Positions 34,080-44,929 of a stretch of DNA of 64,000 nucleotides are shown in pieces (position 1 is the first letter of the stretch; every line of letters starts with the position of its first letter). The notes under the pieces were generated by a model. That model ran no database searches, was not told the DNA's origin, and saw nothing but the letters and a program-made list of their open reading frames with translations. Source of the DNA: Antedon mediterranea (lineage: Eukaryota; Echinodermata; Crinoidea; Comatulida; Antedonidae); assembly GCF_964355755.1 (NCBI RefSeq), contig NC_092673.1, positions 9,555,001 to 9,619,000 on the forward strand, given 5' to 3'. Both the position numbers and the translations under genes were made by a program.

Positions 34080-34560
34080 AGTGTCCCTGGAAAGTGCACC
34101 TATTTATTGAAATATGAAATTAAATAATATTAAGTCCAGTACTAGCCCACCATGGTTGGGGCAGAGCTGGCTAATAATGAAAATAGAGCCAATTATAATT
34201 ATACTTACTACTATACATTAATTACCTATGATAATTACGATAATGTTAAAATTGACAGACTATTCAGACGCGACTTCAAAATGTTAGTTTTCTACTTTAA
34301 AAACTCGACATCGAAAGTGCGTCATAGTAACAGTCCTCTACCTTATTTGATTAACTTAATCAACGAATTTAATTTGTGAGTTGCGCCCTTCGATCCTTTT
34401 TTTTTGTTTTGTTTTTTGTTGTTTTTTTAAAATTGTAATCACTTATTTTAATGTTATCATGAAATGCAATTCAGCTTGGGACGCATACGTCCCTATATGC
34501 TGCTATATTTTATGATTTTTTTTTTGTAAATTTGTTGTTTTCATTTTTGAATAAAGATAT
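34080..34560 (+). other. Repeat-derived segment with possible LINE 3' end
   Basis: 34100-34200 is a single unit of the 20.9-kb tandem family. 34250-34379 keeps an open frame ending NSPLPYLINLINEFNL, followed by CAGCTTGGGACGCATACGTC and AATAAAGATA near 34550, which looks like a LINE 3' UTR and polyA signal. The coding part is unassigned. Confidence 0.3.
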
Positions 34561-35091
34561 ACCAGTCAATAATAGTATATGCCTAAGGCCTTGTCCGGCG
34601 GCGGAATTAGTCTAATCTTCGAAATTTGTCTAGAAATCCGCATATTTGCAAATGTTCTATATTTTGATCTTATTTCACTCTCTATTAACCCCATACAAAA
34701 ACCATCGGAGACAAACTATCTGTTCTAAACATGTTAATTCTGGAGCGGTTCGGCCACTCACACCAACCACCATAAACGCAGAGAAGTAGAGAGTGATCCA
34801 TCGTCAGAACATACGTACCTCCATGGTCAGAATGACGCTCTCTGTTACGTCTCTGCGCCCCAGCGTTGCCAGCTATAAAATTTAAATTATGCCGTAGCCT
34901 GTCTCAAATAATGGCAGATTGAAATATGTTCGGAAATATCATAAAAATATATTAATGTCTTCAAGACCTCAGCCCCACCATGGTTGGAAAATTTTGAAAA
35001 ATAGAGCCATATCCAAAAATGGCACTTATAACTTAAAATAGGAAATAAAAATGTATATTAGTGTCTCTAAGACCTCAGCACAAACATTTTT
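34561..35091. other. Intergenic
   Basis: No gene. 34960-35085 is one more inverted unit of the 20.9-kb tandem family. Confidence 0.35.
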
Positions 35092-35410
35092 TTGGTTATC
35101 CGCACTTGGCAGATAACCCCTTGTTATTGTCAGGATCTTTTTTTCTTATCTTTTCTTATTCTTCTTTCTTTCCACGAATTTTGTTTGCGCGTGTATCTCT
35201 AAATCTTCTCAACATAACATTGTATAACTATATCAGAAGATTGACCTCTATCTGAAGATAAGGTTTTCGGTGCAGTCCAAGTTGCGCCGCACGTAACATA
35301 CGCATGATATACGATTTTTAAAAATTTATCTTTAGTTCAGGACCAAAAGACATTTGTTTTTAAAACTTAAGAAAATGATAATTCATATCAAGAGTCAAAT
35401 TTCTATGGAG
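35092..35410 (+). mobile_element. Helentron-like element, 5' fragment
   Basis: It begins TTGGTTATCCGC with the same following palindrome and a TTCTTCTTTCTTTC tract collinear with 28511-28640. It is truncated before any 3' hairpin. Confidence 0.6.
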
Positions 35411-35449
35411 TAAAAATGGAGTGTTGCACGCAAAATTACGCGAAAAATT

Positions 35450-35700
35450 ATGCGAAAAATCAAATCAAAGTGCTCTAGTAGGCCTAACTATCGTTCCGAT
35501 TTTCTCAGCTATACTAGCTGGGGTTCGAATCTGTATGCATTTTTTAAATAAATTTAAAATGTTTTTCTTTTATTTTGAAAGAGAGATATTTAGAGAGTCC
35601 AGTTAATTTAGGATAATAAATGTAAAAGAGTAACAACAACATTCAACAGTGTGGCGCCGCGAATGACTAACAATTTAATGTTAGAAAAAAGGGATATCGA
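35450..35700 (+). mobile_element. tRNA-like SINE unit, first of a diverged pair
   Basis: AGTGCTCTAGTAGGCC...CTAGCTGGGGTTCGAATCT (B box GGTTCGAATC) is followed by GAGAGATATTTAGAGAGTCC, AACAGTGTGGCG and GCGAATGACTAACAATTTAA. The same series recurs at 36104-36360. Confidence 0.6.
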
Positions 35701-35960
35701 AAGCCAAAAAAAATGATGGTGTGCTCCCTTGCCTCTAGCACGGTAAGGCCCTCTCACAGCATTGGGGGTACCACACATCAGATGCGTTGATGTTATTGCC
35801 TCATGATGTGTGGTGGATGGAAAGGGGGACGTTTAAATCTGTGAACTCCAAACACAGAAGCTCGCATAGCTTTAACTCTTTTCCACCGACCGGCATGGGG
35901 TTTAAACCCACGATAACCGTGTTCCACGACGCTCTACCGACTGAGCTATCCGGCCCTCTG
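35700..35960 (-). mobile_element. tRNA-derived SINE
   Basis: The minus strand reads GGATAGCTCAGTCGGTAGAG (a good A box) and CGTGGGTTTAAACCCCATGC (a B box with TTTAAA instead of TTCGA), then a body ending around 35700. It sits between the two halves of the duplicated SINE unit. Confidence 0.7.
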
Positions 35961-36103
35961 GTTTAAAGCAAGGTTAAAACTAAATTCGTTTCCTCAAAAT
36001 TATCTCATAAATATGCAAACTTATGACGTAACGACTAGAATGACGTAATATGAAGAGCGTATAAGACTATACTATTGTCAACTTTCATTATTAATGTACA
36101 TTG

Positions 36104-36360
36104 TGGCATAACGGGTAGTGCTCTAGTAACTATCGTTTGGATTCTCTCAGCTCTACTAGCTGGGGTTCAAATCTCTACGGATTTCTTTTTTTTCAAAATA
36201 AATATAAAATTGTTTTTATTTTATTTGAATGAGAGATATTTAGAGACTCAAGTTAATTTAAGATAATATAATGTAAAAGATTAACAACATAAAAATTCAA
36301 CAGTGTTGTGTGTTGACCGCCGCGAATGACTAACAATTTATTGTAAGAAAAAAGGGAATT
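36104..36360 (+). mobile_element. tRNA-like SINE unit, second of a diverged pair
   Basis: TGGCATAACGGGTAGTGCTC (A box) and AGCTGGGGTTCAAATCTCTA (B box), with the same downstream blocks as 35450-35700. A third partial copy of the tail (AACAGTGTGGCG, GCGAATGACTAATAAT) lies at 36714-36752. Confidence 0.6.
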
Positions 36361-36789
36361 ATATTTCTCTTGTTACGTGTTTAGAAAATTTGTATATCTT
36401 ATCGTAGTTTGGTATGTCGGTGTTGTTATGCAAATGAGTTTGTGCAGGTGTAGTAGGCAACACGCCACACTGTTAAATTTAGATTTTTTTGCTAAACATA
36501 ACATTTACAACATCAAAAATCAGGTGGCAAAAGCCACAGAAAAATAATAGATGTTATGGTGGGCTCTCCCTGTCTCAGCACTATGGTCAATTGAAGCCAA
36601 ATGTGCTCCTTCATTTGTACTCTTGGGTGGGCTTCTTTTCCAAATTAGTTTCCGCCTGGAAAATGTTTTATTTACATGATTTGAACAATCTTCTAAAATA
36701 AAGATTAACAACATCAAACAGTGTGGCGTGTTGACCGCGAATGACTAATAATACCTACACCTGCACAAACTCATTTAAAACTGTTTAAA
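36361..36789. other. Intergenic
   Basis: No gene. It contains the third SINE tail copy noted above and a hairpin-forming pair of GTAGGTGT/ACACCTGC words. Confidence 0.3.
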
Positions 36790-38690
36790 ATAGAGCTGCA
36801 AGGTCCCCGGAAATGACATCTATTATTTTTTCAAACAACATGTATAAGAATCTTCAGTACCCCACCATGCTTCAGTTTAGCTGTATCATCCCCTGTCGGA
36901 TGTAGCCCTCCTCATGCTTCTGCCAATCCCATCTGTTCTGCGCTATCCTCGCCCACGTGGTGCCTGCATACTTTGTAATGTCGTCCTTCCATCGCCGTTT
37001 CTGCCTTCCCCTTTTTCTTGTGCCGATTCTTGGTTGCCAGTCTGTCATACGTTTTGTCCACCTGTTGTCATCCCTTCTTGCAAGGTGTCCCGCCCAACGC
37101 CATTTTGCTTCTTTTATTTTGTTCATTATATCTTTGACTTTAGTCAATTTCTTTATTACTGTGTTTCTGATTTTGTCCCTAATTGTCACTCCAAGCATCT
37201 GCCTTTCCATAGCTCCTTGTGCAGTGGTTAGTTTTTGTTCCAAAAATGTTGTTGTTATCTGAGTTTCACTACCATAAGTCATTGTAGGGAGCACACACTG
37301 GTTGAAAACTCTTCTCCTGTAAACTATTGGGATTTTCTTGTCGCAAAGGATTTCTCTATATCTGCCAAAGCAGCTCCATCCCGCCTTTTTGATGAGAATT
37401 TCGTCTCTTGTGTTGTCAGCCATTTTCACTGTTTGGCCCAGGTACTTGCAGCTATCAACTTGTTCGATCCTATCATTTTCAATTTCTATGGACTCGTCGT
37501 TATGGAAGTTTGTCATGTACTTTGTCTTTCCTTTGTGTATTTTCAAACCAATCTTCTTGCTCTCTCTGTTCAGATAATTTAACTGTTCCTCCATGTATTT
37601 GACTGTTTCGGTTGTCAAAGCAACGTCATCTGCAAATCTAAGGTCAGTTAAACTCTCTCCATCAATGTTGACGCCATGTCTTTCCAGGTTCAAATGTTTG
37701 AAAATTTCTTCCTCTATGGCTGTGGTGAATATTTTTGGAGATATTGTGTCCCCTTGTCTGACACCTCTGTTTATGTGGATGGGTTTAGATACATCTTTGT
37801 CAAGGTGTATTGTTGCAGTGGCATCTGTATAAATGTCTTCAATTATCTGAACATAGCCTTCATTTACTCCAGTTTTCCTCAGGGCTCTAAACAGATCAGC
37901 ATGTTCTACTGAGTCGAATGCCTTCTCGTAGTCTATGAAGCCTACGCATAGATGCAGTTGGTATTCATTTGACTTCTCTATTAGTTGGTTTAGAGAATGT
38001 AGATGGTCTGTTTGTTGAGAATTCCTGCCTGAATCTCTTGGTTGGTTTTCATCGAGGATTTGTTTTAGTCTGTTTTGAATTATCCTTGTGAATATCTTGT
38101 ATGCATGTGATAAAAGACTGATTGGTCTATAGTTCTTGATATCGGCTTTGTCTCCCTTCTTGTGTAATATTATGATTTTTGCCTCTTTCCATTTCACTGG
38201 TATTCTCTTTTCTCTCAGGTTATGATTGTACAGTTTGACAAGGTTTATGTTTATCTCATCCCCTCCTATCTTAAATATATCGCTGTCTAAGTCATCTAAG
38301 CCTGGTGCTTTATTATCTTTCATCTGTTTGATGGCCATTTCCACTTCCCTAGCTGTTATTTTTGGAAGTTCTGTTTCATCTACAGATTTATTCTTGATCT
38401 CCAATTGTGGTTTCTGTCTTGGTTGAGTTGTACAGATCTTGATAAAAGTCTGCGCATATGTTTAGGATTTCCTTTCTATCTGTGGTTAAATTACCATCTT
38501 TCTTCCTCATTTGGTTAATTCTAGTTTTCTTACTGTTCAGTTTTGTGATCTGTTTTGGTCCTTTTCCACTGCCTGCTTCTAGTTCTTCTCATCTTTCTCA
38601 CTGTTTTTACTAACTCTGTATATTCTATTCGTTGTGATGTTGATTTTTTTTAAAATTTCTGTAAGTTCTTTTCTTTTGCGAAGAAGCGAT
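36790..38690 (-). mobile_element. 5'-truncated RTE-like LINE
   Basis: One long RT ORF (38404-36872) plus a damaged upstream linker (38690-38405, with stops). No endonuclease is left. The sequence changes at about 38690, where a different RT fragment begins on the other strand. Confidence 0.8.
36872..38404 (-). CDS. LINE reverse transcriptase, uninterrupted frame, RTE-like
   Basis: A 510-residue open frame. Motifs: MKDNKAPGLDDL, KNYRPISLLSHAYKIFTRII, GFIDYEKAFDSVEH, GVRQGDTISPKIF, catalytic RFADDVALT, KTKYMTNF, YGSETQ and a C-terminal AKWRWAGHLARRDDNRW ... RKRGRQKRRWKDDI zinc-less tail typical of RTE-type endonuclease-RT proteins. The catalytic aspartates are intact. One oddity is PRDSGRNSQQ where related proteins have EQAGFR, so the QxGFR-type motif is altered. 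It is truncated at the N-terminus, so it cannot be autonomous, but the RT frame itself has no stop. Confidence 0.9.
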   Translation of the reverse strand: MEIKNKSVDETELPKITAREVEMAIKQMKDNKAPGLDDLDSDIFKIGGDEININLVKLYNHNLREKRIPVKWKEAKIIILHKKGDKADIKNYRPISLLSHAYKIFTRIIQNRLKQILDENQPRDSGRNSQQTDHLHSLNQLIEKSNEYQLHLCVGFIDYEKAFDSVEHADLFRALRKTGVNEGYVQIIEDIYTDATATIHLDKDVSKPIHINRGVRQGDTISPKIFTTAIEEEIFKHLNLERHGVNIDGESLTDLRFADDVALTTETVKYMEEQLNYLNRESKKIGLKIHKGKTKYMTNFHNDESIEIENDRIEQVDSCKYLGQTVKMADNTRDEILIKKAGWSCFGRYREILCDKKIPIVYRRRVFNQCVLPTMTYGSETQITTTFLEQKLTTAQGAMERQMLGVTIRDKIRNTVIKKLTKVKDIMNKIKEAKWRWAGHLARRDDNRWTKRMTDWQPRIGTRKRGRQKRRWKDDITKYAGTTWARIAQNRWDWQKHEEGYIRQGMIQLN

Positions 38691-38815
38691 ACGGAGTATG
38701 AAACTAAATAAAGCGCCCGGTAGGCCTACCGATGGTCTCACGGTAGAATTCTATCAGACATTATGGCCCAAGATTGGCTTATTAGTCTGCAATGCTCTCA
38801 ATCTATGTTTAAAGC
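38691..38815 (+). pseudogene. L1/Tx1-like reverse transcriptase fragment
   Basis: MKLNKAPG.PTDGLTVEFYQTLWPKIG is readable from about 38700, followed by LVCNALNLCLK. It matches the start of the RT domain of L1/Tx1-type LINEs (NKAPG-DGLTVEFYK-FW). About 40 codons survive. Confidence 0.6.
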
Positions 38816-40357
38816 GTATAAACGCAAACGCATTCTATATGATCCTCGTATACAAAAAATGCTAGATTACCATGCAAGAAATTATTCATTCCATTGCGAT
38901 TAACAATATATTTAATTTTATAATACCTTCACTGTGCTTTGACAAGTGTGTAATTTATGTGGTCTTAATGTATTATATTAGATTATAATTTTTTATATTA
39001 AATAATGTTTTTGAACACATTTACGGCCGCCATCATGTTGGTACGCACATTGTAGTTCGCAATCCAGCCTTCGGCTATATAACATAATTGGAAATCACTT
39101 TTCAGTCTGGAGTACGCCCTCTAGCCTTCGGCTTATTATATCTCTCTTGGAATCACTTTTCAGTCTGGAGTACGTCCTCTAGACTTGGCTTATTACACCT
39201 CTCTGGAAGAATCCGGGACGATTTGGCCCACTTTTGGTGAGACGAGTCGGGCCACTTTTGGGCCGAAACGTCTCACTTTAGACCAAATTCATATGCATTT
39301 TTTTGGGTAGTTATTAAGTTTTTAAAGGTGTTTAACAATCCGTATTTTATTGATATTGGCAATGTTGATATAATATATAAAATTAATTACTAAAAAAACG
39401 TAAAAAAAAACACGTAATTTTATATTCAATTTATTTATTTTTTATTTTTGTCTTGTGTGGGTTCGTCCCACTTTTATTATGCTCAGTTATAAGTATAACA
39501 ATAAATATGTATACATGTGTGTACATTTAAATATTATTTTTAAACATATTGTTTTTTCGCGGCTAATTTATATGATATATTGTTAAAAGCAGGTACCATA
39601 AATTGATATAGTTTACATTATATATACATAAGATTATTGATTTTGATGTTAAAATCCACATTTTCCTTCAGTTACATTTAAAAAAAATAATATTAATTAA
39701 AATATATAAATGACAATAAAAAGATGATAAAAATTGATTAAAAACGTAGTTATGACAGTAGACATTATTTATATTGAGCTATAATAATAGTAGCACATAA
39801 TTATACTCATTTTCAATTAAATGCTTTACTTCAGTAATAAAGAGATTCAGAACATGTTTTGGGAGCTCTTCATTTCAATTACGTTTGAAATTTAATAATA
39901 ATTAAGTAACAAATCAAGTAATAAAACTAAGTGTATTTTTTTTGTAAACCATTTTATTTCCATTTCGTCTCGTATAATATTATCTATAATTAATATGGTA
40001 GCATACCGGTATACGCTATAAATTTACATTTGATATACAGACTTGTTGTATACTTGTGGATTTGGTTTTCATAAATAAATATGCACGAGATTCGCCATTG
40101 AATGAGTATACGTACTTAACCAAAATATAAAAGTAATACATAAGTCTACTGGACTTTCTGAAAGGCTGAAAACGTCTGTTAACAAACATATAAAAAACAC
40201 AATACTGCAAGTTTAAAATAAAGTTAACATTCACACAAAAAATAAATAAAACAACGATTTTTATTTCCTTTATAGTATTTACTTTTTTATATGGAAATAT
40301 TTTCTAAAAAAGGCTGAAAGTGATCTAAATCAATATAGTATATTGTACATAATCTAT
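38816..40357. other. AT-rich intergenic with one short tandem repeat
   Basis: 39060-39200 holds two to three units of about 57 bases (TCACTTTTCAGTCTGGAGTACG, AGCCTTCGGCTTATTA). The rest is AT-rich with no coding support. Confidence 0.5.
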
Positions 40358-40645
40358 ATATTAATGCTACTAAGTTTTTCGCGTATTTTACGTATCTTCT
40401 CCAAAAACCAGTGAACGGTATGTGCTCACATTTGGCACACTAATGTGTATTGATGGGCCGCACACGATAGGCTATGTCACTTTCCTGAATTTGAAGGATA
40501 AACACTAAAAAAGGCAAAAAATAGCAGTAACTTGACCACGTTTCGCGAGTTGTTACGTCACGTATCAACTACACAACCTTCTCCGTTGTGTACCGCAATG
40601 GCCTTATCTACAAAGACCATGTCGAACAACCAAATTAAAACGGTG
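40358..40645 (+). repeat. Left arm of a far-spaced inverted repeat
   Basis: This block matches 54838-55080 in reverse complement over about 240-270 bases, allowing a 35-base gap. Shared words include ATATATTAATGCTACTAA, TTGATGGGCCGCACA, GATAGGCTATGTCACTTTCC and AATTAAAACGGTG. Part also matches 18985-19125. It lies directly upstream of the ATG of the gene at 40657. Confidence 0.8.
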
Positions 40646-40656
40646 CAAAATTGAGA

Positions 40657-40704
40657 ATGAGAAAAGATGGAGAAGCAGGAAGCCCAAAACGGAAAAATAC
40701 CAAA
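40657..40704 (+). CDS. Unrecognised gene, first coding segment (5' of retrotransposon insertion)
   Basis: ATG at 40657 opens MRKDGEAGSPKRKNTK. The last five bases, CCAAA, are the target duplication of the LTR element. Removing the element and one CCAAA joins this in frame to 50408. I cannot assign a function. The segment is basic and could be a nuclear-localisation-like start. Confidence 0.5.
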
Positions 40705-41033
40705 TGTCACAAGTCACATAAGTTTTGTATTTATTTTGCAAGTCATTCTTACTTTTCCTTTTGTTTTCATTATTTGAACCTTTCTTTTGTTTTAGGAAAC
40801 TATTGTTTGAAGCCAGTGGAGCAGAGTGTTTGTGTGCAGAGAAGGAGTGTGTGGAGGTTTTTTTTTTTTTTGGGGGGGGGGGGGTTGGATTATAAGAGAA
40901 AGAATTGTTTGTCAAAGATTATTAAAGTTACTTTTTACATGTATATGTGTACAGTTGTGGCTATTTACCGTTGTTTACCGGTGGTTACCAGGAATTACAT
41001 GTCCGAAAGAGCCGTAGTTGCGGCTGTGTTACA
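40705..41033 (+). repeat. 5' LTR, internally deleted
   Basis: Starts TGTCACAAGT and ends GGCTGTGTTACA. It is 329 bases, against 1385 for the 3' LTR. The first about 150 and last about 170 bases match the 3' LTR almost exactly (I see two substitutions outside the T/G tract). The missing part lies between GGAGGT and the poly-T/poly-G tract at 40855-40884. Confidence 0.9.
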
Positions 41034-41037
41034 TTTA

Positions 41038-41054
41038 TGGGGGCTCATCCGGGA
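41038..41054 (+). promoter_or_regulatory. Primer binding site, tRNA-Pro type
   Basis: TGGGGGCTCATCCGGGA begins four bases after the 5' LTR. It matches the known tRNA-Pro primer site of other retroelements with one mismatch. Confidence 0.75.
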
Positions 41055-41189
41055 ACGATTTGTAACCTAGCGTGAACATTGGTAGATGAAACAATTGTAC
41101 GTGATTCTTGGATTGTCTATTTGCCATATTATTGATATACTGTATTTATATTGGATACCTATATATAAATATATTTTTTTTCTTAAGAA

Positions 41190-41675
41190 ATGGATCTCAC
41201 TAGAATTGTTGACGCAGGGAAAGCGTTGGGGTTAGATGGAGTGGAATTAAGAGAGTTTGTGGAAAAGAGAGAGGAAGCTGCCAGAGAGAGAGAAGAGAGA
41301 GCACTAGAGAGAGAAGAAAGAAACAGGGAGAGAGAAGAAATTGAGCGAAACAGAGACAAGGAAGAGAGAGAGAGAAGAGAGGTGCTAGAGAGGGACGAAG
41401 CAGAGAGAAAAAGAGCGAGTGAAGAAAAAGAGAGAGTAAATGAAAGGGTGAAAGAAGCTGAAAATCAGGCCTATCTCATAGAAATGCGAAGGTTAGAAAT
41501 CCAATTAGAGCAAGAAAAGAATCGGGCACGGCCAGGTGGTAGAGTATTACCCAATCCTGAGTCACGGGTTAAGGCCAGTAAACCTAAATTACCCCCTTTC
41601 CATGACCGAACAGATGACCTAGATGCCTATCTGAAAAGGTTTGAACGGTATGCGACTAGTCAGGAGTGGAAATAA
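41190..41675 (+). CDS. Gag N-terminal part, Gmr1-like element
   Basis: A 161-residue frame starting MDLTRIVDAGKALGLDG. Residues 30-115 are an extreme Glu/Arg-rich coiled coil (REREERALEREERNRERE type). It ends RFERYATSQEWK before TAA at 41673. The frame continues past the stop into the next ORF (same phase), so the stop is a point mutation or a read-through site. The family's Gag assembles the particle. Confidence 0.85.
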   Translation: MDLTRIVDAGKALGLDGVELREFVEKREEAAREREERALEREERNREREEIERNRDKEERERREVLERDEAERKRASEEKERVNERVKEAENQAYLIEMRRLEIQLEQEKNRARPGGRVLPNPESRVKASKPKLPPFHDRTDDLDAYLKRFERYATSQEWK

Positions 41676-43880
41676 ATTGAGTGGCCGGTTAACTTAAGTG
41701 CCCTACTAACTGGGAAAGCTCTCGAAGTTTATTCCAGGTTGTCTTCAGCTGAAGCTAATGATTACAAACTGTTGAAATTGGCTCTTCTAAAACGGTTTCA
41801 GTTAACCGCCGATGGATTTCGATATAAGTTACGAACAGCAAAGCCCGAATACGGAGAAAGCGGACTGCAATTTGCTGCAAGGTTAAGCAATTATCTGGAT
41901 AGGTGGATTGACCTAGCAGAGGGGGAGAAAACCTTTCAGGGGTTAAAAGATTTATTGCTGCGAGAGCAATTTACTGATGGGTGTGGGAAGGACCTTGCCC
42001 TGTTCCTAAGGGAGCGTCAACCGAAAACGATACAAGCGATGGCTGAAATTGCTGAACAATATTTGGAAGCCCGTGGGGGGTTATTTGGTAAACCAATAGA
42101 GTTTAAACAAAAGGAGCCGAATTCCCCTCAACTTTCCTCTAATAATGTTCCCAGTACATCCTCAGCACAAAGCCCTTCTAGTTTCCGTAGTCCAACTTGT
42201 TTTATATGCCATCGTGTAGGTCACTTAGCTAGAAATTGCAGAATTTCAACTATGTATCAACCAAACTCTCCTCCAAAATGTTACCGATGCTTAAAAACAG
42301 GACATATTGCCAGAAATTGTAGACAGGACGCCAACAGTTGCGCTGGGTTGTCTACTTCACCACAAAAAGAGTCTGATTGCCAAAAATGTACAAAACAACA
42401 CGAATGTAAAGCCAAAGAAGAAATTCCCGATGTGGGTGCCAGTATGGTTACAAAAATGTCAGAATCTTTAAATCAATGTTGTATCAATAATGATGGTGAT
42501 AAGGTCACTCTTCAATGTGGGCACTGTCTTCCAATTATGACAGCGGCTCTAAATAATTCAATTAGTAAAATGCCCGTTTATACAGGTTGTGTCGGGTCAC
42601 GCTGCGTCTCTGTTCTTCGTGACAGTGGCTGTAGTGGGGTGGTTGTAAAGAAAGATCTGGTATCAGCCGAACAACTTACTGGTAAGGAGAAAACCTGTGT
42701 GCTGATTGATGGCACGGTCCGAAACCTACCGGTTGCATTAATACATGTTAATACTCCGTTTTTTTCAGGAAATACGTATGCACTATGTATGAATAACCCT
42801 ATTTATAACTTGATATTAGGTAATATTGCAGGAGTACGAGCACCAGGAAATCCAGATCCCACATGGACAGAGCGAAATCTTCAAGGATGTTCTGTTGTTA
42901 CCCGGTCTCAAGCTAACAATATGGATAAACCATTCAGAACACTTAAAACTACAGGAATACACAAGCAAATCATCACAGCGGTAACTATGAAGACCGCTCA
43001 GCAACGAGATGTCAGCCTTGCAAAATTCAAGGATCTTGCAGAGAAGCAAACTACAGCTGTGAGTAACAAACAAGCCACGTCTAGGTTTATTTATCATAAA
43101 GACCTATTATATAGGCAATTTTCCTCTCCTAATATTGAACACGGGGATAAGTTTACCCAACTGGTAGTGCCAGCTGACTATCGACGCCATGTAATGCGCC
43201 AAGCCCATGAAACCTTATTAGGAGGACACCAAGGGGTCAAAAAGACGACGGATAAAGTGTTGACAACTTTTTGGTGGCCTGGGGTCACTGCGGATATTAC
43301 TCGATATTGTCGATCCTGTGACATTTGTCAGAGAACTGTACAAAAAGGTAGAGTTACGAAAGTGCCTCTAGGAAGCATGCCTTTGATCGAGGTGCCGTTT
43401 GAACGGATTGCCGTTGATATAGTTGGTCCCATTTTCCCCATGTCTAAAGGTCGTAATCGTTATATACTCACAATAATAGATTTTGCTACTCGTTATCCCG
43501 AGGCAGTGCCTCTACCAAGTATTGAAGCTGAACGGGTTGCTGAGGCCTTGGTTGGGGTTTTCTCTAGACTTGGTATCCCGAAAGAAATGCTTACCGATAG
43601 GGGATCACAATTTACATCTGAAGTCATGAAGCAAGTTAGTAAGTTGTTGTCTATACGTCAGGTAATGACATCTCCATATCACCCAGCGTGTAAATGGTTT
43701 GGTCGAACAGTTCAATGGAACACTCAAACAAATGCTGAAACGTATGCCGAAAGGCCTACTGATTGGGATCGTTACACTGACCCACTACTTTTTGCTGTTA
43801 GGGAATCTTCACAAGAAAGTTTAGGGTTTTCTCCTTTTGAACTGTTATATGGCCGTACCGTCGTCGTCGTGATCCTGTGA
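41676..43880 (+). pseudogene. Gag capsid, nucleocapsid, protease and integrase core of Gmr1-like element
   Basis: In phase with the preceding ORF. Capsid-like text LLTGKALEVYSRL and LLREQFTDGCGKDLALFLRE resembles the retroelement ancestor of the SCAN domain. Counting from 41739, two CCHC knuckles lie near residues 154-167 (CFICHRVGHLARNC) and 181-194 (CYRCLKTGHIARNC), and a protease-like DSGCSG near 295. The integrase HHCC finger starts at His 490 (HETLLGGHQG ... CRSCDIC). Core Asp residues are near 560 (VDIVGP) and 620 (TDRGSQF). The region that should carry the catalytic Glu (about 43683-43745) is out of frame through two offsetting indels, so the Glu is absent from this frame. A LINE interrupts at about 43862. 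Confidence 0.9.
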
Positions 43881-43907
43881 GTCATGACTGACCCTTTGTG
43901 CTCCTGC

Positions 43908-44909
43908 TTATGATGACATATTCCACCCATCTCTATCCTGAGCATAGCGAGAAGCTGTGCACACATCCAATCTTGTGATCTCTCTAATACCATCAGTCCA
44001 TCTTATCTTCTGTCTACCACGTTTTCGCTTGCCTTCTACATGACCTTGTGCAATTTTCTTTTCCAGGTTGTCACCTTCTCTCCTGGCAATGTGACCAAAG
44101 TACTGAAGTTTGATCTTATCAACCTTCTGGCATAGGTTGACACTGCTTCCAATCTGGTGGTTAACAAATTCATTTGACTTTTGCTCCTTCCACGATATCC
44201 TCAACAATCTCCTCCAACACCACATTTCAAAAGCTTTGATCTTCTTTCTATCTGCAGCTCCAAGAGCCCATGTCTCAGATCCATAAGTGGCAATCGGAAA
44301 TACCAATGCATTCATGATATGAATCTTTGTGTTTCTTGAGATCCCTCTATCCTTCCAAATGTTGGTAAGACCTATTGTGGATGTTCTAGCCATAGCGAGA
44401 CGACGTTTTATTTCCTGTGAGCTTCCTCCAGTGTCAACAATCAGGGAGCCAAGAAAGTTGAAGGTGTTGACTACTTCTATGTCCTCTCCATCTGCTTGAA
44501 TGCGATGTTCATTCTTCCTTCCACTTATCATTACTTTCGTCTTCTTGACATTGAGGTAAAGACCATATTCCTCACTGGATTGCTTTACTCTTTCAATCAG
44601 ATCTTGGAGTTCTGCCGCAGTTCTTGCAAGTAAGGTTGTGTCATCTGCATATCTCAGATTATTTAATTGCCGGCCACCGATAGATATCTGCCCCTCGTAG
44701 CCATCCATGGCAATCCGCATGATGTATTCTGCGTAGACATTAAAGAGATACGGTGACAGGATACATCCTTGGCGTACTCCTTGACCTATCGTAAACCAGT
44801 CGCTATCTCCACACTCTGTTCTGACCGTGGCTTTCTGCCCATCATATAAGGATTTTATCAAGACAATCAGATGTGTTGAGAAGCCCATTTTGCGCATTAC
44901 TCTCCACAA
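43908..44909 (-). pseudogene. RTE-like LINE RT, palm and C-terminus
   Basis: A 333-residue frame beginning LWRVMRKMGFSTHLI. It has GVRQGCILSPYLFNVYAEYI, catalytic RYADDTTLL, KTKVMISGR, YGSETWALG, and the C-terminal IKLQYFGHIARREG ... RKRGRQKIRWTDGI block. It is separated from the upstream RT half by an in-frame stop just after FIDYTKAFD (about 44928). The catalytic residues are intact. Confidence 0.9.
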
Positions 44910-44929
44910 TTTCTGGTGTTGAACACAGT

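Noticed and set aside
36914-37912. Several plus-strand open frames of 60-115 codons.
   Set aside because: They are shadows of the minus-strand RT frame, which has clear catalytic motifs.
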